A DNA stretch of 64,000 nucleotides. Source: Maratus speciosus. Lineage: Eukaryota; Arthropoda; Arachnida; Araneae; Salticidae. The notes beneath the pieces were generated by a model, which worked only from the letters and a program-made list of their open reading frames with translations, was not told the DNA's origin and made no database searches. Shown piece after piece: positions 33,337 to 45,172 of the stretch. Position 1 is the first letter of the stretch; each line of letters starts with the position of its first letter. Position numbers and translations under genes: made by a program. The stretch is from positions 155,727,915-155,791,914 of the forward strand of contig OZ010791.1 of NCBI GenBank assembly GCA_963932465.1, written 5' to 3'.

Positions 33337-33822
33337 CTCTTAAATGCCTGATTTTTCAAAAATAATTTTAAAAATGTCTTTCGGCTTTCATTTTTTAAAT
33401 AAATCATGGGGAAAATACTTTAAAAAATCCTATTTTGTTTTAAGTATGGCTAAAAAACAGTTTGTTACTAATCGGCAATACTGGTGTTTCATTGATAAAA
33501 TTCTATAATATTAAACAGACATGAAAATTAAGAACTGTGATAAGAAATAAATTTTATTTGCTCACTGCAGAACAAAATAGAGTATTTTGAAAGCTTCAAA
33601 ACAAAACAAAAAGAACATTTAGCAACAAGTGAAAAAATAAATGTATCTTTATTCTTAAACAGCACAAGTATTGCCATCTACATGTTGAAAATCGATTAAA
33701 TAATATTTTAAGAATGTATTTTATTTGCAACATTAGACATTATAGCTTCAATATTATTCTAATAGTATTTTAGAAGCCTAAATTGGGTATGTTGCCGAAA
33801 GGCAACACCCAGCATTTAAGGG
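33337..33822. mobile_element. TTAA-flanked MITE, 486 bp
   Basis: Begins CTCTTAAATGCCTGATTTTT and ends AGCATTTAAGGG, with TTAA at 33333-33336 and 33823-33826. The right end has a hairpin, gttgccgaaaggcaac, about 17 bp inside. It is the same family as 46459-46876: the internal sequence (ttcggctttcattttttaaa, gtttgttactaatcggcaat, gttgccatctacatgttg-like) matches. Confidence 0.9.
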
Positions 33823-34019
33823 TTAAAGCCAACGGCCCGATTTAGAATTGTGTTCACACTTCTTCGATAATTTAAATAAGAACGAAAAACCATGCATAGA
33901 TACAGCACTTTGCAATGCTTACTGAATATTATTTAAATTTTTTCATACAACGAAATGAGATAGCTAAATAAGAAAGAAAAAAAAAAAACACAAGTAAAAA
34001 TTAATTTCCAACAATTGCT

Positions 34020-34265
34020 TTCTCTGAATTAGATTAATTTAATCCCAAATTGGTTGTACGCGAGGGCAGAGTGATATGATATGAGGAGGGATGCCAGCAT
34101 CTTCAATGATGAAGGCTAAGGGATTGTGAGAGGCAGCGGAAGAAAGATAGCAACAGAGGTGGACGATTTCAGATCTGCTTGCGAAAGAAAGAGAAACGCG
34201 GCATGAGTTCAAAATTTAGGTATTATTTAGGTAAAATTTAAAATTGGTTGGGTGTGACGTAGACT
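34020..34265 (+). repeat. Local duplication, arm 1
   Basis: Matches 35415-35650 in the same orientation: gaattagat.aatttaatc, aaattggttgtacg, atgatatgaggaggg, ggcagcggaagaa and gatctgcttgc. It is GC-richer than the surrounding DNA. Open frames on the minus strand in arm 2 are not preserved in arm 1. Confidence 0.88.
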
Positions 34266-34410
34266 TAGGAATTGTTTTGTTTAAAACGTATATTTAAAAC
34301 ATAAAAGAGAGATTAAGTTTTGTATATAAGTTCATTTTTCATTGGAAAAATAAACAATTATATTCTAAAAATGCTATCGACTTTAGAAGAGTTTTACAGC
34401 GGATTCTTTT

Positions 34411-34827
34411 AAAGCTGTTCTGCTCAACAAGCACAAAACGTTTTGACACACTCACAAATACATTTTTGTAACGGAAAGATATAAAATTCGAAACCCTGAC
34501 CATGGAAACAATTTAGAATCGATCTGTGTTTCCCATTTTTTTTTTTAATCAATAAATTACCTATTGAGTTACAAGCGATTTTGATCACGTGACAAACACG
34601 CTTTTCGCTCGCTCTTGAGTGGTTATTCTACTTTCACGCGGAAATTCTGTTCAAAATGCCCACTTTGACACTATTTTCTGAAAGATCTATTGCGCTTGCA
34701 AAAAAACGGGAAAAACAGCTCGATTACATAGTTTCTGAACAACAACACCTGCTATTTTCATGCATTTTCAAACAAAAATAAATTAAAACTTATGCCATAA
34801 AGTTGCCCTTTTGGATTTTAGAGCACC
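34411..34827 (+). repeat. Dispersed repeat R1, copy 4
   Basis: Matches 1115-1536 over its length (gctcaacaagcacaaaacg to ggattttagagcacc). The open frame seen in copies 1 and 2 is broken here. Confidence 0.85.
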
Positions 34828-34834
34828 CTTAAGC

Positions 34835-35410
34835 AAAAATAATTTTCTTAACATTATGGTATATGAAAATGTTCACTCCCTTCCACACACAAACACCCAT
34901 TATAAATATACAATTTTAATTTTCTAAGCTACATAAGAGCTTAGAAGAGCTACATAAAGAAAAACTTATTTTGATTAATGCAATATTAAAATTAAATTTC
35001 TTAAAAGGAAAAAAGACATAGCAGTAGCAATTTAAAAAAAAAAAAAATCTTTTGAATGTCAAACTTCAATTTATTTATGGCTTGTGTGTGATTTTATCAA
35101 AATTCTATTAATGAGCGCTTCATTAAATTAACAAAAACGCAGAAAAGTCAATAATGATAGTAGCGTCAATCAGATAATTATTAAAAATCAATCAATTCAA
35201 CAAAACAAAGCTCTACATTCGTCTCTCTTTTAAACAGAACTATAACGAGGAAAAGTCGATAACGATAATAACAATTATAATAAGCACAATGATTAATTTC
35301 GGAGTTCGTATAAAATATAAATTTATTTAATAGCAACAATAGAAAGCTAAAGAACCAATTTGCCATAAAGCAGATCGTGCCGCATCTTCGAAAGCATCCC
35401 CGTCACACCA
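34835..35410. other. AT-rich DNA, no gene seen
   Basis: No recognisable coding frame or element end. Confidence 0.55.
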
Positions 35411-35414
35411 ACCC

Positions 35415-35650
35415 GAAGAAATTTTCCCGAATTAGATGAATTTAATCTTAAATTGGTTGTACGTGAGGGCAAAGTGGTATGATATGAGGAGGGGTGGCAG
35501 CAGTAGCATCTTCGGAGATGAAGGAAGGGATTGTGGGAGGCAGCGGAAGAATAGCGACAGAGGTGGATGATGTCGGATCTGCTTGCAAACGAGCAAGGAA
35601 ATGTGGCATGAGTCCAAAATTAAGAGTGTGACGTAGTCTTAGCAATTAAT
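35415..35650 (+). repeat. Local duplication, arm 2
   Basis: Partner of 34020-34265, about 1.4 kb away, with R1 copy 4 lying between the arms. Confidence 0.88.
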
Positions 35651-35871
35651 TCATTTAATGACATACTATAAAAACGTAAATGGAGCATTAAATTTTGCAG
35701 ATAATTTCATTATCCTGAAATTTAGTTCATTATCTACTAAAAAATTAAGCAACGATTCTCATCTACTTACTGTTGAAGAATCATTTTATTGGTAAAATCA
35801 TATTCAGTAAACTAAAGTCTTTCACAGAGAAAGAAAAAATTCGAAATTATCACAGAGTTTTTAACACAAAG

Positions 35872-36547
35872 CAGGGCTTAATTTGCGCCGGAGCCCACCG
35901 GAGCTCAGCTCCGGTACTTCTCTATTTTTAGTAAATATTTAAATATTGGTTTGAATTTACCGGAGCTCATAAATATAGGGCTCCGGAGCCCAGTGCAATA
36001 GCGATTCCGAAAAATCGAAGCTTAAATTACCCTTTCCTTTCCCTCCCAGCTACAAGTTTCTACATTATTTTCTATTAAAACACTTATAGGTGACGTAATG
36101 TGTCGCATACGTAGGAGATGGGGAGGAAATGGCGCGTAAGATTTTCTGAAATTTTTTCTTATGAACGTTTTTGCTAGTTGTTCATTCATTATATGTATAT
36201 ATGCATAATATCTGCGAACAATTCCTTTTTTGTCTTAACACTATTTCCGAATCATAACCCTTACCTTATTTAATTGCAGAATTCTGCGATTAATTAACAT
36301 TTAAATTAGGCAAAGATTTCTATTCGTAAGGAGTGATAAACTAAAAAGTGAAATAGTTGACAGTTATGTATATGCAGGTAGCTAAATTTAATTTTTTTAT
36401 TTTGCTAAAGTAAAAAAGATGCTTTAAATTTTGCAAATAATATATAAAATATATTGGAGTGATGGCGGGAAAAGGGGGGGGGGGGTCGCTACGGTTTTAG
36501 GAGAATATTAGGGCTCCGGTACTTTTTTTGTTAGAAATTAAGCTCTG
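35872..36547. mobile_element. hAT non-autonomous element, 676 bp
   Basis: Ends CAGGGCTTAATTTGC and (reverse-complemented) CAGAGCTTAATTTC. A perfect 8-bp target duplication, acacaaag, lies at 35864-35871 and 36548-36555. Subterminal GC-rich palindromic motifs (ccggagctc/gagctccgg) are concentrated near both ends. A G homopolymer sits at about 36474-36486. No transposase. Confidence 0.93.
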
Positions 36548-36863
36548 ACACAAAGAAATGCAAATTATCTGAATTGACAGAAATAATAGTGAGTATAAGT
36601 AAAAAAATTAAAAAGTATAAAATTGTAGAAAACGGACATTTTCAGTGTAACAGTACATCAAGATGATTTTAACATTCAGGGATTTTTTTTTAACTCAATA
36701 CATTTTCGGATTAAAGTCATAAGAAAATAAAACAGTTTTAAAATATAAAATTTTCAAAATTAGTTGAATTATTTTTTTCTTGTAATGGAAGGGAGACAAA
36801 AGAAAAACATATATATGCATATTTACCATTGATATAATTTTTTTTTAAACTTGTAATTTGTTC

Positions 36864-37770
36864 CAGAGGTTTGCACGGAATTCCAGACCAGGTCCTGGAC
36901 CAACCACTAAAAGAAAGTTCGGTCCGAGCCCGGCCTGTACAAAAAAATAGCTAGGACCGGTTTAAAAACTAGAAGTTCCGCCCGAGACCGGCCTGACCCG
37001 GAAAAAGGTTAAAATCTACAAAACATGGATTTTTACGTCGATATGAATAAAAATTATCTCGTACAAGGAGTTCTGAACAAAAATACGTATTTTACCCCCT
37101 TTTTTTCCTATGTTTATAACCTTCATTTTTAAAAAAGCGACCCAGGCTGCGATATTTATTTTTTAATGAATCTCCATTTATATGTAAATGTCCGATTTAT
37201 CATAAGTACCGTTAATCCATATTTCGTGTATTATACATTATAATTTTCTAAGACGGAATCGCACATGAAAGAAAAAAAATACGCTATAGATAAATTCCCT
37301 TCTTAGCAGATGCAAATGTATTATATTCTTTTGTCACGTATTATTATATTCATTTTGCATGGACACATTCTCATTTTTAAGACAGGATTCCGTCATATTC
37401 AGGTTCTTTTTCACAAGTTTTACTGTATTTTAATTTTATTGTCTAGAAATCTACTATTCTTTAAAAGGAATAAATTTTAAATTTTAATTGTATAGAATAA
37501 TAGCAATTTGAAAATAAATGCTTTTTTTTCCCCAAAAAAAATTTTGGGCTGGGCCAAATTTTATTGATTTTTGCACGGACCAGGCCACGCCGAGACAATG
37601 ATTTTATAAGGGATGGGTTGAGAGCGGGACTGAAAATTTCGGCCGTGCTGACTGAGGAAGAATGAAGACAGGCCCAGATTGGAAAAGAAAAAATAAGTTA
37701 GGCTCAGCGCGATCCTTCAAAAAAAAAAGGGTCTCATCCCGGGTTCCAGAGTCCGGCTCGTGCAGAACTG
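36864..37770. mobile_element. hAT non-autonomous element, 907 bp
   Basis: Ends CAGAGGTTTGCACGG and (reverse-complemented) CAGTTCTGCACGAGCC. Flanking duplication taatttgttc (36854-36863) and tagtttgttc (37771-37780) agrees at nine of ten, so the exact 8-bp target is ambiguous by two bases. Both subterminal regions are GC-rich, with ggtccgagcccggcc-type motifs in opposite orientation. The middle is AT-rich. No transposase. Confidence 0.85.
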
Positions 37771-38094
37771 TAGTTTGTTCTTAATTAATTTGATATTTTA
37801 ATTTTAATTGGTCAGATTTCACATTTAAAAAAAAAACTAACTTATACCAAGAACACACGGAGTGCAATAAAGCATTCCATTAAATGGAAAAAATAACAAA
37901 AACATTTTTGAATCATCCATTTTACTTAAAAGGGACTTGAACCACATTGTTGCTGAACAGCATCAGACCCACAAGCTTGACACAGAACAGATGGGCTGAA
38001 GAAATAACAAACGAAAAAAAAAAAAAGTTTTAAAGCGGATAACTGTTGTTATTGTTCTATCATTTATTGCAAACAGGGAAAAGATGGTACTCAC

Positions 38095-38240
38095 GTCGAT
38101 CCATCTCCAAGAAATGGGAAAAACTCCGGGATTTGGAGCTTCTGGAATGTGAGCCCCGCCAACAATTTAGGCGTGTACCGGGAGTTTTTATAACTCCCAG
38201 GATTGAGAATAATTTATGAATCGACGGAACTCGTAAATTT
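38095..38240 (-). other. Candidate exon on the minus strand (unproven)
   Basis: On the minus strand a near-consensus acceptor (ttttccag) precedes 38240, and a strong donor (GTGAGTA) follows 38095. The enclosed 146 bp are GC-richer than their surroundings and one phase stays open (NLRVPSIHKLFS...LEMDRR, within a 86-codon frame at 38060-38320). I recognise no protein. A local palindrome (gggagtttttataactccc, about 38170-38188) would be unusual for an exon. Confidence is low. Confidence 0.2.
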
Positions 38241-38677
38241 CTGGAAAAGCTTTTAGGAAAGAAATAAGTAGATGCTGTTGCTGTTCCAATTTTGTACAGA
38301 TGTCGTACAACGTAAAACAAACATGGGGGTTTAATAAAAAGTCATAAAAAACGTGTATTTCGCGCTCAAAATTTCAAGGGGAAGAGGATAATTACTGCTG
38401 AAATAAAAACGAATGATTTCGGTTAGCAGAATGCAGAACAAAAAACTATACAATACTCTAGGCCATTTTTTAAGGGTGCAGCGAATATCCTTTTTTAAAT
38501 CAGCAAAATGCACCCTGCCACTTTAAAAAATAGTGAAATGCGTCCCTAGTTGTACCCAATGACCTTCAGTAAAAGTCTTCTCTGCATCAAATTATTTCTA
38601 AATATGTGTGTCCAAGAGCTTGCAAAAATTACAGGACTTCCTTCGTGTGTTTTAGGAAAAACAAAAAAGATTATTAA

Positions 38678-39227
38678 CCCTTTGTATCACAGCGTTGCAT
38701 ATTTGCAACATACCTACAAGTCAATGTTACTTATACAGTGGGCTTTAAAAGATGAGTCTATTTATTGCTGCTATCTTCCAACACAATTATTAATATAAAT
38801 TTTTCATAGAATTCTCAACAGACGGTGATACTGAGTTATTTTTTCATGCTAAAGTTTTATCATTTGTATAGTTTCGCATCGTTATTGCTAAAATGAACTT
38901 CGTAAATTTGGTATTATTAAAAAGGCTGGAGATGTCTCGAAATATATATATTTTTTTTTACAAAAGTAAATTCGTATACTTTACAATTTCGTATTAGAAA
39001 ATCGACAATACTTATGGGATGTATATGTAATTTTCTGTTTATTGCAGATGTAAAAAAAAAAGTATCTTTTAATCAATATTTTTTTATTTTTAGGTTCGAA
39101 AATTTTTAAATTATTTTTTATCTGCTTAAAATGATGTGTTCATTTAAGTGAGTATAAAATGATCTGAGAGTAAAAACATCTGAGTATATATTTTTCAAAT
39201 CCGAGTTCTTGGTTGAGTCACTAAGGG
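38678..39227. mobile_element. TTAA-flanked element, 550 bp
   Basis: Begins CCCTTTGTATCACAG and ends GAGTCACTAAGGG, flanked by TTAA (38674-38677 and 39228-39231). The terminal identity is short (CCCTT). A hairpin (gttgcatatttgcaac) lies about 17 bp inside the left end, like those in the other TTAA elements here. Confidence 0.75.
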
Positions 39228-39535
39228 TTAAATCGTGTTCGAATTTAATTGCATTTTTAAAATTTATAATTCATAAAATCACTTGAAATTTATGTTGCTT
39301 TATTAATCATACCTAAAAAATACATTTTCTCCCCTTTCCGTTACAAAACAAAATACTTTTTTTTGTTAAAAAAATGCCTTGTTTCTGCTTCAGTCGGCCT
39401 GCTGTTTTTCTTTGTAGGTTGAACAGTCCTGTACAATATTTTTTTCAGAAAGTTTTATAATGTCTCTCTTAATCCCGCTGAAAATAAATCCTTGTTCTAA
39501 ATTAAGATAAAACAACAATTAGATGCAGATAAATA

Positions 39536-40340
39536 AAACAAGTTAGAGATTGCACGTCAAATGTGGCAAATGGGGTGCGCTCGTACTATCACTAGTTTTA
39601 TAAAATTTTTTGCACCGCATATTGTACTGAATATATATTTTAGTGCACTTCATAAGTGCATATCCATTTCATTCTGTTCGAAAGGCTGTAACATCATTAA
39701 AATGCATTTGAAATATTTTTTTTCCCATTGGCCGTAATGTAACGGAAAACTTTTGACTGCCCCTGAATTTAAACTAGTGTTGACTCTAAGCCGCTTTAGC
39801 AAGGCGCAGCGCCCGGCGGCCCTTTTTATTTCTTTTTGCGCCCAGCGGCCCTTTTAAACCCTTCCGATGCGCCCGGCATCCCTTTTTAACACTTCCTATA
39901 ATCCTCGTGGTAATTCATTGATCCAGGGAAAATATCGCAAATTCCAAGGACTCTAAACAAACCAGTTCAAAATATTTTTTGTGAACAAGGTACAAAAGCG
40001 CCCTTTTTGAAAAAAAGTGCCCTTTTTTAGAATAGTGTTCCTTTTTTGAAAAAATGTACCCTTTTTTAGAATAGTTTTTGTTCCCTTTTTGAAAAAAGTA
40101 CCTTTTTTTTAGAATAGTGTTCCCTTATAATTGAAAAATTTCCGTCCGGCGGCTCTTTTTTTCTAGAGTCAACACTATAAACTATACATCCGATTTTGAT
40201 AAAATTTGGAATTTGCAACAATTATATATTTAAAATTTCAGACCATTCGGTTAGGGTTGTTTTTGCTCTGTATATGCGGATGGACGGACAGACGACAATA
40301 GGTGCTACGTATTTATATAATTACGAACTCACCTAAAAAT
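39536..40340 (+). mobile_element. Dispersed element E1, copy 2 (interrupted)
   Basis: Matches the left and right parts of 6151-8620 with a single 173-bp unit. It lacks the CATA-family insertion but carries a different insertion at 39775-40177. Ends with ggtgctacgtatttatataa and cctaaaaat as in copy 1. Confidence 0.85.
39775..40177. mobile_element. DNA transposon with 14-bp perfect TIR and 5-bp TSD, 403 bp
   Basis: The ends TAGTGTTGACTCTA and TAGAGTCAACACTA are exact inverted repeats. TAAAC is duplicated at 39770-39774 and 40178-40182. Removing the insert plus one TAAAC restores the E1 sequence seen in the intact units (attaaactatacatccg). The interior is made of GC-rich gcgcccggc motifs and repeats of cccttttttgaaaaaa/agaatagtg. 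Superfamily uncertain. Confidence 0.88.
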
Positions 40341-40542
40341 CAAGGGAAAGAAAAATCAAGACTGCCTTATTAAGTTTTTATTTACGTGCTAGCATGATTA
40401 AAGGCTTATTACTTTACTTTTAAATTTCCAAATTACATTCATGCACTCACTACCTCATACACCCACTTTAGGTATTTGTGTCAACTCATAACAGAAATCT
40501 ACTTATACAACAACTTTTAACACTTGCAATAGGCATAACAAC

Positions 40543-41254
40543 TAGAGATCAACCGAAAATCCGGTTTCTTTTTCCGCACAGAATTAGGGCTTCGGCGAAA
40601 ATGCTGCCGAAAGTTCGGACTGATTAAAATTATCTATATTCCAAAAATCTCGTTTCTTCTTTCGGAAATTTTCAACATTACTCGTTAAATTGAGCTGTAT
40701 CTGCTCAAATGAGACTCTCTTATTTATTGCTATAAACTTCACTGTTTATAATAATCAGTCATAACTGGCTGAAGACGTGAGTGCAAATTATAAGGCAAGT
40801 AATGCCTATACGACTAAACTTTGAAGACGCTTTTCATGTGCTCATTAAAAGCTGCATACTTAACACCTATGTAAATTTTTAGTATGAAACCACAGAAGTG
40901 TTTCTACTAATACTCTTTAAGAAAGTTTTAGTATAACAGGTGATCATTTACAAGAATCATTATAAAAGATGAATCGAGGACGTAAAACATTTTTTAATTC
41001 GATAAAATTCGTATAATTAGAAAATCATTCTGCGACGTTCATGAATTAATTACATTTTATTTTATTTTAAAATAACAAGTTTTGTCAGAGGCACAGAGAG
41101 TCAACTTGGACCGCACGTATAATTAATTAATAATTATGCATGTAGTAATTTCTATTTAAAAAAAAAAAAAATGGAGATTTTTGTTTTAGTTCGAAAATAT
41201 GAAGATTACTAAAATTCGGTTTCGGTTTTAAAAACCTTTTTCGGTCGATCCTTG
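40543..41254. mobile_element. hAT non-autonomous element, 712 bp
   Basis: The left end TAGAGATCAACCGAAAA and the reverse complement of the right end, CAAGGATCGACCGAAAA, match at 13 of 17. A perfect 8-bp duplication, ataacaac, lies at 40535-40542 and 41255-41262. Subterminal ccgaaa/ttcggt motifs are repeated in both arms. No transposase. Confidence 0.92.
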
Positions 41255-41547
41255 ATAACAACCCTTACCAGAATTTTCGGAAATTTTTATTTGAAAGTTG
41301 GAAAATACAATTTTGCAGCTCCCCCTCCCCCCCATCAAAATTATAAAACTAAAATTTTATTTGAAAAAATTAAAAAAAAAAAAAAAACTCTGGTGCAAAT
41401 ATCGATTATAATTATGTGGGATAATATATATCTCACCGTTAAAGCTTTTAAATAATTAATATATCCCGCCGTTAAAGCTTTTAAATAATTTAACTTAAAA
41501 ATCGATTATGTTTACGAAGAAGTTGGTAGCGTTTATCTTTTATTTAA

Positions 41548-41747
41548 CCCGTTCGGGCCGAGCGACCGGTATACATGCCGCATAAGGTGCTCAGAATACT
41601 TGTTAATTCCCACCAGTTATTTTTTATTGTAAATTTTGCCTTATTTAATCAGGGCATTTTCTCGATTCAATTAAACCAAATTTTCTGGTATGAAAAACCG
41701 GTGATAAAAGATTAAAAATTATGTAAAAGACGCTCGTCCCCAAGGGG
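41548..41747. mobile_element. TTAA-flanked MITE, 200 bp
   Basis: Begins CCCGTTCGGGCCGAGCGACC and ends CGTCCCCAAGGGG, flanked by TTAA (41544-41547 and 41748-41751). The same family occurs at 52948-53139: shared gaccggtatac, aaggtgctcagaa, attcccaccagt and aaaaaccggtg. Confidence 0.88.
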
Positions 41748-42205
41748 TTAATAAAGAGGGGTGATATTATTTTTGTAACAGAAATGAATAAGTAATATTT
41801 TTCTCCGTAATACAACAGTACTCTACTTTTTTCATTGATCGAGGTTCTTCTACAATAAATTAAACGATTTTTTTTTTTTTCCCCATAGCGACTGAAAGAA
41901 ATATACGAGTCTGCCGCTTAAAAACAGGAAAATAAAAAAAATTACTATAAGTGGAGCTGATCTATCCACCATACTAATTACCATCATTTAAATACAATAA
42001 TAATAATAAACGGGTTTTAAAGGTATTTTGTCTGAGTATTAATATTTATTAGATGCCTGAACAGGATTAATACAGACAGAAAGGCATATTAACAGCCTAT
42101 TAAAAGTCAGTAATTGCTTTGTTTCTCTACATTGGAAATGCATATTAATGAAAGAATACCCTGAGTCTTTATCGGCCCCAAACACTTACGGAGACATAGC
42201 GATGC

Positions 42206-42667
42206 GTGATATATGTAGCTGATCCCAAAACAAAAACTAATCCTGCTAATCTGGATCACCCGGCCACACCATATATGTTGATAACAAGCTTAGCAGACAA
42301 CCAACGGTCAAGCGAGCGTGACCCTTATCACAAAATGCTGTCAACGCATGTACACTATCCTAGACAATTGTCTGGGTCGCGTGCAACGAGTGTAACACTA
42401 GATAAAATCTTTTTTTCCCAAATAGTATGCGACGTGGATAATATTAAATCATATACTAATCTTTCAGTGGGCGCACTGTACAATTTTTCCACAAACGCTA
42501 TTCTTCCAAAATTTTGTTCTTCTAAATGGCAACGAAATTTAAATTCCCTTTTTATTACTGATAGGCGTAATTGTTCTTTTAACGTCTCTTATTGCCGTTA
42601 TGAAATATCTTGCATTTGTAATAGAGTAATAACAGTAACAAGAAAACAAATATCATGTATCCACTGA
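42206..42667 (+). CDS. 153-codon open frame, no recognised product
   Basis: This is the longest plus-strand frame outside repeat arrays. Its first half (to about 42410) is less AT-rich than the surroundings. The second half is in part a local duplicate of 42945-43125, where the frame is not maintained, which argues against coding. No domain, signal peptide or homology is recognised. Probably a chance frame. Confidence 0.15.
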   Translation: MIYVADPKTKTNPANLDHPATPYMLITSLADNQRSSERDPYHKMLSTHVHYPRQLSGSRATSVTLDKIFFSQIVCDVDNIKSYTNLSVGALYNFSTNAILPKFCSSKWQRNLNSLFITDRRNCSFNVSYCRYEISCICNRVITVTRKQISCIH

Positions 42668-42735
42668 AAGGTTAAAATATTTGAGCTAAAATTTAGATTT
42701 TTTTTTCTTTTATTTTAATGAATGAATCGGCTCGC
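42530..42735 (+). repeat. Local duplication, arm 1
   Basis: Matches 42945-43125: taattgttc.tttaac, cttgcatttgtaatagagta, ctgaaaggttaaaata and ctaaaatttaga. The tail of arm 1 (gcatgcatcggttat, about 42748-42762) recurs near 44380. Confidence 0.8.
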
Positions 42736-42944
42736 AAGCGAATCCGGCATGCATCGGTTATAAGCTTATGAATAAATTAAGGACTATGTTGTTTTCTTTT
42801 GTTTTATTTTATTTTTAGAGGCTAGAAATAATAATGCTTGGAAGAAATAACCACAGAAACTTTCAAAAAGAAAAAAAAAAAAGAAAAAAAAAAAAAAAGA
42901 AAATTATATATATATATTTTTCGAAACAAATATGAGATGTAACC

Positions 42945-43125
42945 TATGTATAATTGTTCCTTTTAACATGTCTTTTATTACCTTTATGGAAAACCTTGCA
43001 TTTGTAATAGAGTAACTACCATACGAAGAAAACCGCAATATGCCAAGGACCCTGCTGAAAGGTTAAAATACTTGCACTAAAATTTAGACTTTTCTTTTTC
43101 TTTTAAAGAATCAGACTTAATCAGG
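42945..43125 (+). repeat. Local duplication, arm 2
   Basis: Partner of 42530-42735, about 410 bp downstream, diverged by substitutions and small indels. An A/T-rich simple tract separates the arms. Confidence 0.8.
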
Positions 43126-43189
43126 AGATTTTGTTCCAGAAATCAGAAGATTGTACATTGTTTTTTTTTTAATGCAGATGTGTTTAGTA

Positions 43190-43345
43190 TACACTATATG
43201 GCCAAAGGTGACCGGTCACCTGCGATTTTAGACGTTTTGTTAAATATCTAGAAAAATACATGAGGAATTAACCTGAAACTGCAGGTGTGTAAACAGTACA
43301 GTATAGGTCATATATCTCTGCGAAGAATTTTCCTGAAACCCCACA
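43190..43345 (+). mobile_element. Tc1/mariner-type element, left end only
   Basis: The sequence TACACTATATGGCCAAAGG is a widespread Tc1/mariner terminal motif. It is followed by a palindromic gtgaccggtcacc. No inverted partner is found downstream, so the copy is truncated. Confidence 0.6.
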
Positions 43346-44730
43346 GGGGACCGTCAACAAATTGAAAAAGAACGAATATCTTTTGGATAACCCTGTAAAA
43401 ACTAATGTAACAAAAGCGCTCAAACACGAGATTATTAATAAGTGGCTTATTGTAATATACTGTGCTCCTTTTTATGAGGATAGCATGTATACTCGAACAG
43501 AAATTAAGGTTTCTATAAAAACAGGCCCAAATTTCGCCACGTTTTTTGCTTATAATTTGCAGAGTTCTTAATATAAAAAAAAGTTCTTTTCAGAAAATAT
43601 GACAAACAACATTCTGCACAATACTTTGTAATCAGAATTCAAAAATAATAAAAATTGGATGAAAAATGAGCAGGTTTACTAAAAAATTGTTTCACTGCGC
43701 ATGAGCGAATGCAATTAAAATATAATGTGCATAATGTATTAGCTAAAGATGTAAAGCAACTTTTGTGAAAGTCTCAAAATCATAGCTTGAAAATTCTGAA
43801 AATAATCGTCGATAGGATAAGCTCGAAATCCGTTGTTCCCAAAAACAAGCAAAAAGAGCAGGGGTTGTAGTAGTACGTGCAATATTGTGTACGCTATCTT
43901 GGCATTAATTAACAGATGTTTGATATTTGAACATACACATTGTTTCCCTACACACGTAAAACTATAGTGAAATTCTTCAACACAAGTCTTAATACAGGCA
44001 AATTACTGATAATAAAAAACAAGCCTACAGATAATAAAATCCATCCCTTATAATCAATTTGAATGTAATTTATAACATAAAAAATATTGAATAATGATAC
44101 TAAAGAACAGGTACACACACCTGCATTATAGTTTTTAGCTTATGTAGAATATTGTAGTGTTATTTTTATCTTTTTATTAGTTCTTATGCAGTTTTTTCCT
44201 TCAACTTTCAACTGAAGTTCAATTGAGTAAAATAACAGAATATTAAGCAATATGTAAGAAATCAGGAAAAATAAATCAAAAATAGAGAGTATGGGAAAAC
44301 ATTTAAAACTCAGGAGCCTCCGGCCGAAATCAGGTGACTTGGCAAGTCTGATTGAATAAATCGACTCGCAAATGAATCCAGCATGCATCGGTTATGGGGC
44401 ATTCTCACTATCTTTTGACTTTCGGGAATAAAAATCTGGTGAAATTAAACTTGCTAAAATAACATTTTAATCTGATAGACGAATGCCTTAATGATTCAAA
44501 ATAAAAATTAAAATGGTCAGCAGCGAAAAATTTTTTATTTAACTGAGGTTTAAGTTAAACTTGCGAGTTTAATTTTTCTTACCATTTTACCACTATAACT
44601 TTTTATTTTCTTCTAAATTTTTACTTATAATGAATTTGCATAGTACCCACAGGCATTCAAATAAGAAGTAATAAAAATGTAGTACTTTTAATACACAATT
44701 TCTGCATAACATTGTCTTAAAAGGATGTTA
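43346..44730. other. AT-rich DNA, no gene seen
   Basis: Contains a 40-bp segment (about 44350-44395) related to 42720-42765 (gaatcgactcgcaa, gcatgcatcggttat). No gene recognised. Confidence 0.5.
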
Positions 44731-44732
44731 AA

Positions 44733-45172
44733 GAAGGGGCGGTAAGGTAAAAAGGGGGGACGGTATAGGAAAAAAGGGATGAAATGGGGAAAAAAAGGAC
44801 GGTAACGATGGAACGGTAAGAAAAATTACCACCTACTTTTAGGAAAATCATGTTAAGTCTAAGTGACAGCCACAATGTTCATTGATTTTAGAAACAGTTG
44901 TTAACATTGGATTAAATTGTAAAAAAAAAAAAAAATTATTTACCTTTAAAAGTGCAGGAATAAACCTCGGGGACGGTAAGACTACCAATAAAGCCATGAT
45001 CTTGAAATTGATATTTAAATGCTGATTTAAATTCTGCAGTAAATTTCCTGTCAAAAAATTTTAGACATCCTTTCTCTAGCATACTTCTGCATGAGAAAAA
45101 ACTTAAAAAAAAAAAAAAAATATGTGGCTGCATCTGAAGTGATTTCGTGTATACGTTTAGCAAGAGGGACGG
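44733..45172. repeat. Scattered GGGACGGTA-type motifs
   Basis: The motif ggacggta(a/t) occurs at about 44755, 44798, 44971 and 45166, and again at about 52004 beyond the Harbinger-like insertion. This suggests the insertion split a region already rich in this motif. Confidence 0.5.

Noticed and set aside
42206..42667. 153-codon frame as a real gene
   Set aside because: The second half belongs to a local duplication in which the frame is not preserved, and no homology is recognised; it is listed only as a low-confidence open frame.
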